Shown: positions 1 through 8,426 of the stretch, in pieces
Position numbering within the stretch: the first letter of the stretch is position 1
Layout of the letters: every line of letters starts with the position of its first letter
Source of the DNA: Microbulbifer sp. VAAF005
Lineage (GTDB): Bacteria > Pseudomonadota > Gammaproteobacteria > Pseudomonadales > Cellvibrionaceae
Assembly: GCF_030012985.1 (NCBI RefSeq)
Contig: NZ_CP120233.1
Span: forward strand, 3,328,501-3,392,500
DNA: 64,000 nucleotides
Direction: 5' to 3'
Position numbers and translations under genes: made by a program
The notes under the pieces: model-generated
What the model saw: only the letters and a program-made list of their open reading frames with translations
The model's database searches: none
What the model was told of the DNA's origin: nothing

Positions 1-878
1 ATAACGTAGTGACTAGCGAAAGTATGGCGTAAAACATGCGTTAGCTGACCATCGGGCAGTGTAATCCCTGCACGCGCTACAGCTCGCCGGAATGCTTGGT
101 GGCTGTAGTCATTGAATAGCCGACCTGATCGGGGGCGACCTTTCCTGAGATCCGCTTCAAGCTGTGCATGAATTGGGACAGCTCTGGCCTTGCTGTTTTT
201 GGTTCTAGTGAAATGCACCTTTCCTTGGCGGATCTGCTCTGCCCGGAGCGCTTCAGCCTCTCCCCACCTGGCACCAGTGGAAAGACAAACCCGAGAAATA
301 AGCAAGACATCAGGATTAGTGGATTGCTCTAGCGACTTTAGGAGCGCTTTTATTTGGTCAAGCTCTAGGTAAATCAGATCCAGTTCATCTAATTTTACTT
401 TTGGGATTCCCTGGAGTGGGTTCGGCAGTTTCCAATTTCGAAGCTTTATTAAAGTGCCAAATACAGCTGATAGATACGCTTGTTCATGGTTTAAAGTGTT
501 TGGAGAAACAAGTTTATTCCGTCGCTCCTGCTTCTCGGACAACCGTTTTTTTCGATAGCGTAGAAAGTCCTCACCACTAAAATTACGCGCTAGCGGATTA
601 CCAAGACGCTTGCAAATACCATCAAGCTTGCCTTTTCGCTTTGCCCCATCTTTAAGGGTGTATCCGTGCAGGGAGTACCATTCGTCTATCAAAAATTGTA
701 AGCGACGATTTTCCTTGATCGGAGGTGACCACTCTCCACTATTTGCTTTTGCCCGCTGTTGGGTTTCAAAATTTTCTGCTTCCCTTTTCGTTTTAAAGGT
801 TCGTCGAACCCTCTTCCCGCCTCGGCCTTCTGGCTGAATGTCAGCTTGCCATCCTTTGATAACCTGTTTAATCGCCAT
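1..878 (-). CDS. int: P2-type tyrosine recombinase integrase, partial
   Basis: Site-specific recombinase for integration and excision of the prophage. ATG at 878, then 292 open codons to the window edge, so the C-terminus is missing here. A basic arm-binding stretch (residues 1-45) is followed by a SAM-like core-binding domain (about 60-165) and the catalytic domain. Visible catalytic residues are Arg204 in TGARWGEAEALR, Lys227 in the TKNSK turn, and His281/Arg284 in THVLRHTFASH. The last His/Trp and the nucleophilic Tyr lie outside. The start overlaps the stop of the repressor gene (ATGA), so the two are co-transcribed leftward as in P2-like phages. Family assignment is firm. Only the missing end prevents judging whether it is intact. 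Confidence 0.95.
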   Translation of the reverse strand, partial: MAIKQVIKGWQADIQPEGRGGKRVRRTFKTKREAENFETQQRAKANSGEWSPPIKENRRLQFLIDEWYSLHGYTLKDGAKRKGKLDGICKRLGNPLARNFSGEDFLRYRKKRLSEKQERRNKLVSPNTLNHEQAYLSAVFGTLIKLRNWKLPNPLQGIPKVKLDELDLIYLELDQIKALLKSLEQSTNPDVLLISRVCLSTGARWGEAEALRAEQIRQGKVHFTRTKNSKARAVPIHAQLEADLRKGRPRSGRLFNDYSHQAFRRAVARAGITLPDGQLTHVLRHTFASHYV

Positions 879-1225
879 CAATAAAGCCGCTGAAACTGAT
901 TATTTAATCTTGTCGTGGATGTAATAACCGGGGGAATTTGCCCAGCGGTTATTTTGGCCGCGGCCAATTGACACAATGGCTCCGGACTATTCCTCAAGTC
1001 CTCCACCACTATGTCTCCCTCATAAGTTATCCATGGCATAAATTCAGGGAACCTTTGTCCAATCTTGGCAAACTCTTCTTCCGCCATTCGCACTTTCTGT
1101 TGTTCTATATTCTTCATTCTGATCCAGGGGATATCGACTAACTCGGAAAAGTCGTCCCGAGTAATGCCAAGCAGCTCCCGCATCCCCTTAAGGCGTTGCC
1201 CCGCCCTTAGCTTCATTTCTATCAC
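878..1225 (-). CDS. P2 C-like / HTH immunity repressor
   Basis: Predicted DNA-binding repressor of 115 aa that would hold the lysogenic state by blocking the rightward early promoter. The HTH is in residues about 8-60 (QRLKGMRELLGITRDDFSEL, then IPWIRMKNIEQQ). I chose the GTG at 1225 because AGGAG lies six bases before it. The open frame continues upstream to 1303, but that part overlaps a palindrome. The stop overlaps the integrase ATG. Its position between integrase and the divergent Cox-like gene is that of gene C in P2-like phages. The C-terminal half has no motif I recognise. It has no LexA/CI-type peptidase domain, so SOS cleavage is unlikely (inference). Confidence 0.8.
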   Translation of the reverse strand: MIEMKLRAGQRLKGMRELLGITRDDFSELVDIPWIRMKNIEQQKVRMAEEEFAKIGQRFPEFMPWITYEGDIVVEDLRNSPEPLCQLAAAKITAGQIPPVITSTTRLNNQFQRLY

Positions 1226-1275
1226 GATTTCTCCTAAATACGACTTGCGCCATGTAGCGGCGTGTACCGCCATCC

Positions 1276-1425
1276 TTTTACGCCGAAGGGCGTAAAAAAT
1301 CAACGGATAAGGCTAAAGAATACCCCTAAAGGGGCAAAATGTGATCATACAAGCCATTACGGGCGTTAAAATTACGCCCTAGGAGCACAAAAAGCTTGAC
1401 CTTTGATATTGGGCGTAATTATTAT
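1276..1425. promoter_or_regulatory. Lysogeny switch: GGGCGTAA operators and rightward early promoter
   Basis: Three sites share the core GGGCGTAA/TTACGCCC. One is the palindrome TTTTACGCC-GAAG-GGCGTAAAA at 1276-1297. One is an inverted pair at 1361-1379. One is a single GGGCGTAA at 1411-1418. The last lies in the spacer of a good promoter, TTGACC (1396-1401) and TATTAT (1420-1425), reading toward the Cox-like gene. The repressor gene reads away on the other strand. This is the expected layout of a P2-type switch. Which protein binds the sites is inferred. Confidence 0.65.
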
Positions 1426-1466
1426 CTCCTGCGTGTTCAGTTAATTACCACCATGGAGTACAACAA

Positions 1467-1865
1467 ATGACCCTCAGTCAATGTCAATCCAACCCACCCA
1501 CCGCACTTCCCGTCCAGCTGGCCAGCCCGGTAATGACCCGCGAGAAGTTCGCTTCTATGTCCGGCCTTCGCGAAGGGCAGATTCGCGGCCAGATAGAGCG
1601 TGGCCATCTACCAGTTTTCCACGTTGGGCGCCTCGCCTTGGTCAATGTCGCCTTACTCACCTGGGATGACGTTCACCTGATTCCCTGCCCAATCATGACC
1701 AAGGACGCATTTGCCAAAGCCACAGGTCTCCGTGAACAGCAAGTTGAGTCACAGCTTGATAGAGGGAATTTGCCTCGTAGGGATGTGGGGAGGCTGGCTC
1801 TAGTTAATGTTTCTGAATTAGTTCGTCAGTGCATGGCTCAGCAAGACAGCAGCCGTAGTTACTAA
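1467..1865 (+). CDS. Cox/excisionase-like regulator with tandem duplicated domain
   Basis: A 132-aa DNA-binding protein made of two copies of one domain. The copies are residues about 22-68 (MTREKFASMSGLREGQIRGQ ... VGRLALVNVALL) and about 75-123 (MTKDAFAKATGLREQQVESQ ... VGRLALVNVSEL). Each resembles the single winged-helix domain of P2-family Cox and pseudomonad phage regulators, with a recognition helix followed by RGxLP and a V/IGRxALVN strand. GGAG stands ten bases before the ATG. It is the first gene of the rightward early transcript. By position it should repress the repressor promoter and direct excision. The doubled domain is unusual because Cox proteins normally act as oligomers of one domain. 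Confidence 0.8.
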   Translation: MTLSQCQSNPPTALPVQLASPVMTREKFASMSGLREGQIRGQIERGHLPVFHVGRLALVNVALLTWDDVHLIPCPIMTKDAFAKATGLREQQVESQLDRGNLPRRDVGRLALVNVSELVRQCMAQQDSSRSY

Positions 1866-1887
1866 TATTTACGTAATTGGAAAGACC

Positions 1888-4562
1888 ATGGACTACAGCC
1901 AAATAAACCATGAAGTACTTGAGGCCCTGGAAAATGATCACAGCCTCAATTTGGTTCGTAAGGGCACAGGTAATAAAGCCGTGCTTCGGGGAACCTGTCC
2001 CGACTGTGCCCAGAAAACAGTTTGGATCAAAGTTGATAAACCTATCGCTTTGCGTTGTGACCGTGAGGATAAATGCGGATATGAAGAAAGGGTAAGGGAT
2101 CGCTACCCGGACCTTTTCGAAAACTTCTCCAAGCGCTTTCCATCAAGCGACGAAGACCCCAAAGCTACGGCGCGAGCCTACTTATCTATTCAGCGCGGGT
2201 TTCCCGCTGCTGATATTGAAGATTGGTTTCAGCAGGGGTTTTATAAATTGCCGGATGGCTCCTGGGCGGAGACAGTACGCTTCCTTCTATTTGGAGGTGA
2301 GAAAGATTACTGGGAACGTATTGTTGATAAACAACATGTAAAAAAGGCGGGTAAAAAAGCCCGCTTTAAAACCGGCACAAGCTATGCCGGGAAGCACTGG
2401 GCACCACCTGGGCAAAAAATCAAACCCATGGAAAAAGTCTTCATTGTTGAAGGTATTTTCCACTGTATTGCGATGTACCTAAAAGGCTACAAAGCGGTTT
2501 GCGCGTTCTCCTGTTCCAATTTACCGAGAGAACTCATTAAGGAAAATAAAGGCCAGGGCATTATCTGGCACTTGGCATACGATGACGAACCCGGTGCGCG
2601 TAAGCATGTTGCTAAATACTACAAAGAACTCAAGGAGCAGAAAGAAACTGTAGAAGTCGCGCAGACCGGCAGCTGTAAAGATTGGGATGATCTTTATAGA
2701 GATGGTTTGCTTAATGATGAAACCATTGAGAACTGTGTTTGGCGTGGTCGCGTTTTTGTGGCTGAAACGCCAAAGCGTAAAGCTTATGCGCAGTATGGGT
2801 GGAAGCCATTTGGCAAAACCATCATTGAGCATAACGATAGATTACATTCTGTAAAATTCTCCCTGGAAGACTTTAACAAAGCTAGTGAGGGAGAACCCTA
2901 CAAGTGGGGCTTCTCCTGGGATGCTTTTAACCAGGCTGCCAAAGTAGAGCAAATTTCAAACTGCGTTCCTAAATTCCAGTACACGGAAATCGATCGGCTA
3001 ACTAATGAGCGTCGCTATTTTTTTGCTATCAAGAAATCGGGCACCAAGCGCAGCTACCTTGGTGCATTTACTCCCAACGCACTATCCGACCCCCGCGCCT
3101 TTGGCCTTGCTCTGCTTTCGCATACAGACGGCGGCAGCTTTGAGGGCGGAGCAGGTGATTTAAAAATTCTCAAGTCTCGCTGGCTAGACGGCGAAGTTAA
3201 CCGGGTAACTACCTTGCCGCACATGGGATTTGATGAAAATACCCGCACTTATATCTTTCCTGGTTTTGGCTATCAAAACGGCAAATTAATTACAGCCAAT
3301 GAACACGGCTTTTTACAGCAGGGTGATACCGCCATTAAAACCACCCTGGAGGGAATGCCGGTTCATCAGAGCGATAAATTTGACGGAAGCTGGTGGCCGG
3401 ATTTTGTAAAGGTATTTCACTTAAACGGTATCGCCGCTTTGGCTTACTTCACCGCCAGCCTGTTTGCCCGCCAGATCAAGGAAAAACACCAGGCGTTTCA
3501 TATTCTGGAAATTACCGGTGATCCCGATGCCGGTAAATCCACCCTAATCCGTTTTATCTGGAAATTACTGGGCCGAGACAACTACGAAGGTGTAGACCTA
3601 CTGAGTACCTCAACGTCCAGTTACGGGCGTAACTTGGGTAAGGTTAGTAACCTTCCGGTTGTGGTCATTGAGAGTGACCGAGAAACCAGCGGCGGCACAG
3701 GGGGCGCCCTGCAAAGTCCTTTGAATGGGATATTTTCAAAAAGATCACGGATTTAGATGGCGTTGTTGATTCAAGGGGGGTCAAGACCAACGACAATAAA
3801 ACCCATGACCGTATTTTCCGTGGCTCTATGGTTATCAGCCAAAATGCCACGGTTCATGCATCAGCGGCAATGCTCTCGCGTATTGTCCACCTTCACTGCA
3901 CAACCGCCCACAAGCGAACGGAAAACCGCCCTCTGGCAGATCGCCTCAAACGCGAGTCGGTAGAAAACCTGGCGGGATATCTTCACCAGGTGCTTACCCA
4001 TGAGACAGAGTGGCTATCTCACTTCTTTAACGCTTTTGAAAGCCACCGGGCAACCTTAACCACTGATGACGGTATTTCCCAAGGCCGGGTTATCGATTTC
4101 CATGCCCAACTGATGGCAGCGGTAGAAGCCCTGCAAGTCGTCCTGCCGAACTTTGATACTTCTTTAATTAACCAGGTGCAAGAACACCTGGTTGAGCGCG
4201 CACGGGACCGCCAGCGCCGTTTAAACAAGGATCATCCGATCATTGAGCAGTTCTGGGACACCTATCACTTTCTTAACGATCAAGTGGTTTATGTCGAAGA
4301 CGAGCAAGGGAAACGGCACGTAAACACTGATCGCCTGAACCACAGCATCGATCCCGCCTTAATCGCCATCAACCTCAACGAGTACATGGAACTCTGCCGC
4401 AAACGCGGACAGGAGCTGATACCCGTAGCGGAATTAAAACAGCTATTCCCCACCAGCCAGCGTTATCCATTTGCAGGTTACAAGCGGATCAGGTCGAAGC
4501 GAGAGAAGAAGGCCAGCCCCTGGTGCTGGGTATTCAAAAGAACCGGCGGAAGTGGTCGCTGA
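1888..4562 (+). pseudogene. Phage toprim primase-helicase, apparent -1 frameshift
   Basis: Replication protein of about 890 aa, read in two frames. The first frame (1888-3756) has a zinc finger (CPDC ... CDREDKCGY, residues 38-67) and a toprim core (VFIVEGIFHCIAMYLKG, later AYDDEPGARK). It then has an unassigned middle region and an SF3/DUF927-like helicase with Walker A GDPDAGKST and Walker B-like VVVIESDRE. It stops shortly after. The helicase continues in the -1 frame from about 3711 (AKSFEWDIFKKITDLDG ... FRGSMVISQNATVHAS) to 4562 with no gap in homology. The break is at the G5 run 3700-3704, where one more G would restore a single frame. Either an inactivating deletion, a sequencing error, or, less likely, frameshifting at a non-canonical site. 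Confidence 0.8.
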
Positions 4563-4996
4563 TTCTCCAGTTTGTATTTTTTTTGAGCCTGTAAGGCAGG
4601 GCGAGAAATGAGGGAGAGGGGGCTAAAAAAACATAGAACAAAGCGGAACAAGAGATAAATAGATAAAAAACTCTATATATATCAATAAGTTAAATGGATA
4701 TACAGCATGGAACATTTTTGGAACATTGATGGAACAACACGGAACATGGCTTTGGTAACAAGTTACCAATCCGCCGCCAATATTGGTAACAGCCCAAAAG
4801 CCCGCAAACCCAGTAATGGCGGGGCCTCCAGCAAATCGGGAGGCGGCGTGTTCCATCTTGTTCCAAAAAAAATGGAACAAGGTAGCTCCTCTACAGGCCG
4901 CATAAAACCTAGCTTTAAAGGTGAAATAGGCGCCATGTTCCATTGTTCCGGGTTTTTTTACCCCCTCCGAGCATTTTTCAGCAAAGGGGGTGCCTG
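4563..4996. other. Repeat-rich region with iterated GGAAC motifs; possible replication origin
   Basis: About 430 bp between the primase-helicase and the next clear gene. GGAAC or its complement GTTCC recurs about ten times, mostly as (T)GGAACA. It is tight at 4636-4650 and 4707-4748 in one orientation, and in mixed or opposite orientation at 4849-4880 and 4935-4950. The sequence between is AT-rich (4640-4700). Iterated short sites beside a replication gene are typical of phage origins. That reading is an inference. Confidence 0.4.
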
Positions 4997-4997
4997 A
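4707..4997 (+). CDS. Doubtful small protein over the GGAAC repeats
   Basis: An open frame of 96 codons beginning ATG GAA CAT. It ends in TGA overlapping the ATG of the next gene (TGATG), an arrangement that often marks real coupled genes. Against it: no good ribosome site, low complexity in the middle (GGASSKSGGG), and a start made of the repeated GGAAC units, which may serve as DNA sites. No family recognised. Kept at low confidence. Confidence 0.2.
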   Translation: MEHFWNIDGTTRNMALVTSYQSAANIGNSPKARKPSNGGASSKSGGGVFHLVPKKMEQGSSSTGRIKPSFKGEIGAMFHCSGFFYPLRAFFSKGGA

Positions 4998-5284
4998 TGG
5001 TCAACGGATACCAAGACGCAGTGCCGGGCATCAGCGCCAGCATTACCGCTGCAACGGACGCGGGCTGGGTTCCCCCTCTGATCGCCGAGGCCGCCGATTC
5101 CAGCAGCGAGGACCACCGCCGTAACTGCCTGGCCTGGTACCTGTTTCGCACAAAGACCCGGCCAGAAATCCTGGCCTGGCTGAATAAACAGAACTCACGA
5201 TTTAAGGCTGATATGCGCGCTCGCCTCAATACCCTGCGGGGTGAGGTGCGGCAGATGCGCGAGCAAGTACAGGAGGAGGGGTAA
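4997..5284 (+). CDS. Phage hypothetical protein (95 aa)
   Basis: No firm family. The start ATG at 4997 follows AAAGGGGG by seven bases. Residues 35-80 contain a conserved-looking block with HRRNCLAWYLFR, then a charged helix (RFKADMRARLNTLRGEVRQM). This resembles the short Arg-rich early-region proteins of Pseudomonas and P2-like phages that have an ExR...C..R..L pattern, but I cannot assign it. First of five small rightward genes between the replication gene and the membrane protein at 6582. Cytoplasmic, no signal or membrane segment. Confidence 0.65.
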   Translation: MVNGYQDAVPGISASITAATDAGWVPPLIAEAADSSSEDHRRNCLAWYLFRTKTRPEILAWLNKQNSRFKADMRARLNTLRGEVRQMREQVQEEG

Positions 5285-5287
5285 GTC

Positions 5288-5707
5288 ATGGAACGCCAGC
5301 GCAGCCTGCGGTTAATCCAGGGGGAAATCACTGAAGCCCATGTGTTCAACGCCTACCAGCGAAACAGCTCAGTAAATACCGCCGTTACCTGGGAAGAGGT
5401 ACTGCACAGCCCCGCGCTGTTTCACTGCCTGGCATTGGAAGCGAAATACACCTACCGGGGACAAGCACCTCGGGAATTTACAAAAAGCAAAAAACAGGAA
5501 AACGCAATGCGACACACAACCGTACTTGATGCCGCGCAAGTGGCGCAGATAAAACTGGCTTTGATGCTTTGCCGAGAGCGTATCAATTGTCCCAATACCA
5601 CCACGGTCAAACAGGGCGAAGCCAGTCAGGAATTACAAAGCGCCCTGGATATATTCAGAGCACACGACCAACGCAATGGAGAAATAAAGGGAGTTACCCA
5701 TGTTTGA
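5288..5707 (+). CDS. Phage hypothetical protein (139 aa)
   Basis: Unknown function. Starts four bases after the preceding stop with GGAGGAGGGG just upstream, and its end overlaps the next start. The N-terminal half (residues 1-65) has Trp/His/Tyr-containing segments (NTAVTWEEVLHSPALFHCL). The C-terminal half is helical with two Cys (KLALMLCRERINCPN). No signal peptide or membrane segment. Its place in the early operon suggests a host-takeover or replication accessory role (inference). Confidence 0.6.
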   Translation: MERQRSLRLIQGEITEAHVFNAYQRNSSVNTAVTWEEVLHSPALFHCLALEAKYTYRGQAPREFTKSKKQENAMRHTTVLDAAQVAQIKLALMLCRERINCPNTTTVKQGEASQELQSALDIFRAHDQRNGEIKGVTHV

Positions 5708-5963
5708 AATTAATATCGCCATGTCAGAAGACACCGCCCAAATTATCTATGCACTGAAACAGCGCCGGGATTTGCTGATCCGTTTAATTAAGCACTCGGA
5801 AGAAATTGGGGCGACCCACCGCATAGACCCCTATGTCGATGAACTCAGTGAGATAGAAGTGAAGCTGATTTCATTCGGGGTCGAACTCCTATCAATGGGT
5901 AAGTATGTCGAAGAGAGTTCTGCATCCTATCAGCTGGCCAGTAAAACACTGGTTTTACACTAA
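5700..5963 (+). CDS. Phage hypothetical protein (87 aa)
   Basis: Small, predicted largely helical protein, overlapping the preceding gene by eight bases. AAAGGGAG stands just before the ATG. The middle is rich in charged residues (LKQRRDLLIRLIKHSEEIG, then DPYVDELSEIEVKL). No family recognised, no Cys, no membrane segment. Confidence 0.55.
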   Translation: MFEINIAMSEDTAQIIYALKQRRDLLIRLIKHSEEIGATHRIDPYVDELSEIEVKLISFGVELLSMGKYVEESSASYQLASKTLVLH

Positions 5964-5982
5964 AGGAAAAGGGGCATAAAAA

Positions 5983-6279
5983 ATGACTGAATTATTCGCT
6001 GCCATTCGTGAAGACTCTAAATACTTTTACCAAAACCCTAAAGCTTTGCCTTTTCCCGTAAGTATTGTGAACACCACCGACGCCTACCGGGTAAAAGGCA
6101 ATGGCGATCAATACCGGCTGGAAGATGTTTATCTCTTTGTGCAATCGGGACGCAATTTTCAGCAAATCAATAAGGAAGTTACAAAGCCGTTCCCAAATTG
6201 TGGTGCCTGCCCTGGAGGCGGGACAGTATGCAAAACGGCTTGTCTGCACGCTCAGGAAAATCCCACTACAGACCTATAA
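5983..6279 (+). CDS. Phage hypothetical protein with C-terminal Cys cluster (98 aa)
   Basis: Unknown function. Residues 77-91 carry four Cys in the pattern C-x2-C-x6-C-x3-C (NCGACPGGGTVCKTACLH), followed by a His. That is a plausible zinc or iron-sulfur site. The N-terminal part is soluble and aromatic-rich (DSKYFYQNPKALPFPVSIV). Good ribosome site (AAAGGAAAAGGGG). Part of the early operon. Confidence 0.55.
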   Translation: MTELFAAIREDSKYFYQNPKALPFPVSIVNTTDAYRVKGNGDQYRLEDVYLFVQSGRNFQQINKEVTKPFPNCGACPGGGTVCKTACLHAQENPTTDL

Positions 6280-6291
6280 GGAACCTACAAA

Positions 6292-6585
6292 ATGTTAATC
6301 GCAACCATTGATACTGAAGACTATTTATTAAAAGATTCGAAAGACGCTGAAGCTCTGTTACGTGTCCTTCAGAGAGCTAAGAAACTTAAATCCTTCCACC
6401 GGCTTGAATCTGGCATCCATTATTCAGAGAGCCAGGAATCCGTATCGGTAAAAATATCGATTGTTACCAGAGAGCTTATATCCCAAGAGGATATGGAAAA
6501 GCTCAAGAATAAGCGTGAACAGGAGATGCAAGAAAGGAGAAATAAAAGACTAGAGGAAATCGTTGCAAGGGAGGGCAACCCGTGA
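6292..6585 (+). CDS. Phage hypothetical coiled-coil protein (97 aa)
   Basis: Soluble protein with a mixed N-terminal part (residues 1-60) and a strongly charged C-terminal helix from about 62 (EDMEKLKNKREQEMQERRNK), probably coiled coil. Twelve bases after the preceding stop, with AAGGAACC before the ATG. Its last bases overlap the GTG of the next gene (GTGA). No family recognised. Confidence 0.55.
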   Translation: MLIATIDTEDYLLKDSKDAEALLRVLQRAKKLKSFHRLESGIHYSESQESVSVKISIVTRELISQEDMEKLKNKREQEMQERRNKRLEEIVAREGNP

Positions 6586-7600
6586 TTTTCTTCTGGAAAC
6601 TTTTTACCGGGCTTGCTGCACTAATTTTCTGTAGTACGTCTGTAGCGTTCACTATCGGTCTGTGGATTTCCATTCCCACGCCGGGGGGCCTCCCCTGGTG
6701 TGGGGGTTGTCTGCTGGCACACTGGTAGCCGGTTGTACTGCCTTCGCTTTGGAGTTGTGCAAATTTGCGTTTGCTCCCCTGGGGATATGGTTGAAGGAAA
6801 AAAAGCGCCGTATAGGTTGGGCGCTTCTGTTTATTTGGCCGATATTAGTGTTGATTAGCATTGCCGCCACCGTTGGCTTTTTGGAGAGCAACGCAACGGA
6901 ACAGAAACAGACAGCAGCAACCAATAGCGTTGAGTATCAAACCTTGAAACAACAGTTAAACAGTTATAACCAGCGAATAAACAATACCAACGAGATTGTT
7001 GCAGGTTACAAAGCGGGAAATTTCAAGAAAGTGGCACTAGAAAAAGATCAGAGGATAGATGACCTTGAGGAAAAGCGGGCTCAAATACTGGCCCAGCTGA
7101 AAGCGGTACAAGGAGACAGCACAGGGAGCGCACAGGCGGCCTTCCAGGGTTGGGCAACCCTAACCCATGTGGAGTCCGATAAACTCCAGCATGGCGCCTT
7201 TCTAGCGCTAGCGGTTATTACTGATGTTGTTGGATTACTGGCACTGCTGGCCTTTAATAGCGCGGTAACTGTTAAAAGCACCGTAACGGCAGAACAGGAC
7301 AACGCTGAACAGCAAGAACCGTTAACAGAGGATCAACAGCAAGAACAGAATCACCAGGAAGAACCCGAAAGCGGAATAGAATTAGATGAATCGTTTAGTG
7401 CAGTGCAACGGGATTTGGCAATCCGTATTGCTGGCGGTGAGTATGGACTAAATCCAGTCTTGCGGGACATCAACCGATCAGTGACCGGGGGCAATGCTGT
7501 AGTCAGGCCTGTCTTTCAGCACTTACAAAAAATAGGTGTGATAGATAAGCAGGGGCGAGGATTCGCCTTGATCAAATATGTAGATGTGGCCCCTACTTAA
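6582..7600 (+). CDS. Membrane protein with coiled coil and C-terminal winged helix; apparent -1 frameshift
   Basis: Read as one gene in two frames. GTG at 6582 has an excellent ribosome site (GGGAGGG) and gives one transmembrane helix (KLFTGLAALIFCSTSVAFTI) before a stop at 6728. The -1 frame continues with a second helix (GLSAGTLVAGCTAFALELCK), a third (WALLFIWPILVLISIAATVG), a coiled coil and a fourth helix (FLALAVITDVVGLLALLAFN). A Gln/Glu linker and a soluble domain resembling a winged helix end the protein (QRDLAIRIAGGEYGLNPVLR to IGVIDKQGRGFALIK). The switch falls in G6 at 6683-6688, inside G GGG GGC. The 312-codon frame alone would start at GTG 6662, without a clear ribosome site. Function unknown. 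Confidence 0.55.
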
Positions 7601-7980
7601 GGGGCTCTATTTCTCTCCCTTTCCTTCCTCTCATGGTTGTAAACCATCTCCAAGTGCTTCAATACTAAAGACCGGTGATCCGCGTTTAACTCTGACAAGA
7701 TGGTCATATAAAAAACCGCATCCTCTTCTAATGCACCATCTACGGTATTGGGAGATAAGATACTGGATACCGGAACACACAGCACTGAACACCAGTCAGC
7801 CAGCAATTCAGCCGGGATAATTTGCTTCCCGTTTTCCATTTGTGAAAGGGAGTCGTTACGAACGTTTAATTTTTTGGCCAGTACCAGGCCAGTAACACCA
7901 GAATTCCGCCGCGCTTTTTTGAGTCGCGCCCCAATTTTGGAGCGAGAAGCCTGCCTTGTTTCAGGACTAAAATCAGTCAT
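7597..7980 (-). CDS. XRE-family HTH regulator
   Basis: A 127-aa transcription factor with an N-terminal HTH_XRE domain, residues 16-70 (RLKKARRNSGVTGLVLAKKL, NVRNDSLSQMENGKQ). The C-terminal helical tail (EEDAVFYMTILSELNADHRS) probably dimerises. It is convergent with the membrane protein, the stop codons overlapping by four bases. It probably controls the divergent small gene at 8202 through the palindrome at 8076-8092. It is the second repressor-like gene of this prophage, besides the one at 878-1225. Confidence 0.8.
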   Translation of the reverse strand: MTDFSPETRQASRSKIGARLKKARRNSGVTGLVLAKKLNVRNDSLSQMENGKQIIPAELLADWCSVLCVPVSSILSPNTVDGALEEDAVFYMTILSELNADHRSLVLKHLEMVYNHERKERERNRAP

Positions 7981-8075
7981 AATTTTTTTGACTGTCCGTC
8001 CTTAAACAGCTGTACCACCCATAATGTGAATTAATTTTTAATGTTTTTGATATATCCAAAAAGGATTCTTATCAG

Positions 8076-8092
8076 TTTTGGCTAGTCCAAAA
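8076..8092. promoter_or_regulatory. Palindromic operator TTTTGG-N5-CCAAAA
   Basis: A perfect 6+5+6 inverted repeat (TTTTGGCTAGTCCAAAA) about 100 bp before the XRE regulator start. A related half-site ATCCAAAAA lies at 8054-8062. A TATACT that could be a -10 toward the 8202 gene is at 8105-8110. Probably the XRE operator (inference). Confidence 0.45.
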
Positions 8093-8201
8093 TGTAGCAA
8101 AATTTATACTTTACTAAAATAAAAAAATACTGCTAAATGGTTATCACATCTCCGAAATAGGTAGAGATGTTTTAAGAAGAATGTGGTACAGGAGGTTTTA
8201 A

Positions 8202-8378
8202 GTGTCTTCTAAAGATAATACATTGAGCATCAAGGAAGAGTTATCAGAGGTGGATAAGTTGTTGGCTTTAGTTCAGCACATCACCACAACAAATACAGAC
8301 TGCCTATCAAAAGAAGCAACTGGCGGGTTGTATCTACTGGTCGACCACGTTCGCGATAGGGTCCAGGGTTGTATTTAA
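8202..8378 (+). CDS. Small phage protein (58 aa)
   Basis: GTG start with a strong GGAGG six bases upstream. The product is a short acidic two-helix protein (SIKEELSEVDKLLALVQHIT, then ATGGLYLLVDHVRDRVQ). It resembles the short DUF3077-type proteins of Pseudomonas phages in size and pattern, without firm identity. It ends just before a bidirectional terminator and faces the Ogr-like gene. Divergent from the XRE regulator, so probably under its control. Confidence 0.5.
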   Translation: MSSKDNTLSIKEELSEVDKLLALVQHITTTNTDCLSKEATGGLYLLVDHVRDRVQGCI

Positions 8379-8401
8379 TATAAAAGGAATATTATTTCTT
8401 T

Positions 8402-8426
8402 AAAGGCGCTATATGCGCCTTTTTTA
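8402..8426. terminator. Bidirectional terminator
   Basis: AAAGGCGC (8402-8409), loop TATAT, GCGCCTTT (8415-8422), then TTTA. It separates the convergent 8202 gene and the ogr-portal group. Confidence 0.8.

Noticed and set aside
1323..1334. CCCCTAAAGGGG dyad in the lysogeny switch
   Set aside because: Too short to be a terminator and without a T run. Could be part of a binding site but nothing supports that.
2521..2832. Leftward ORF inside the primase gene
   Set aside because: Antisense shadow with no start signal, and the sense strand codes for a clear toprim protein.
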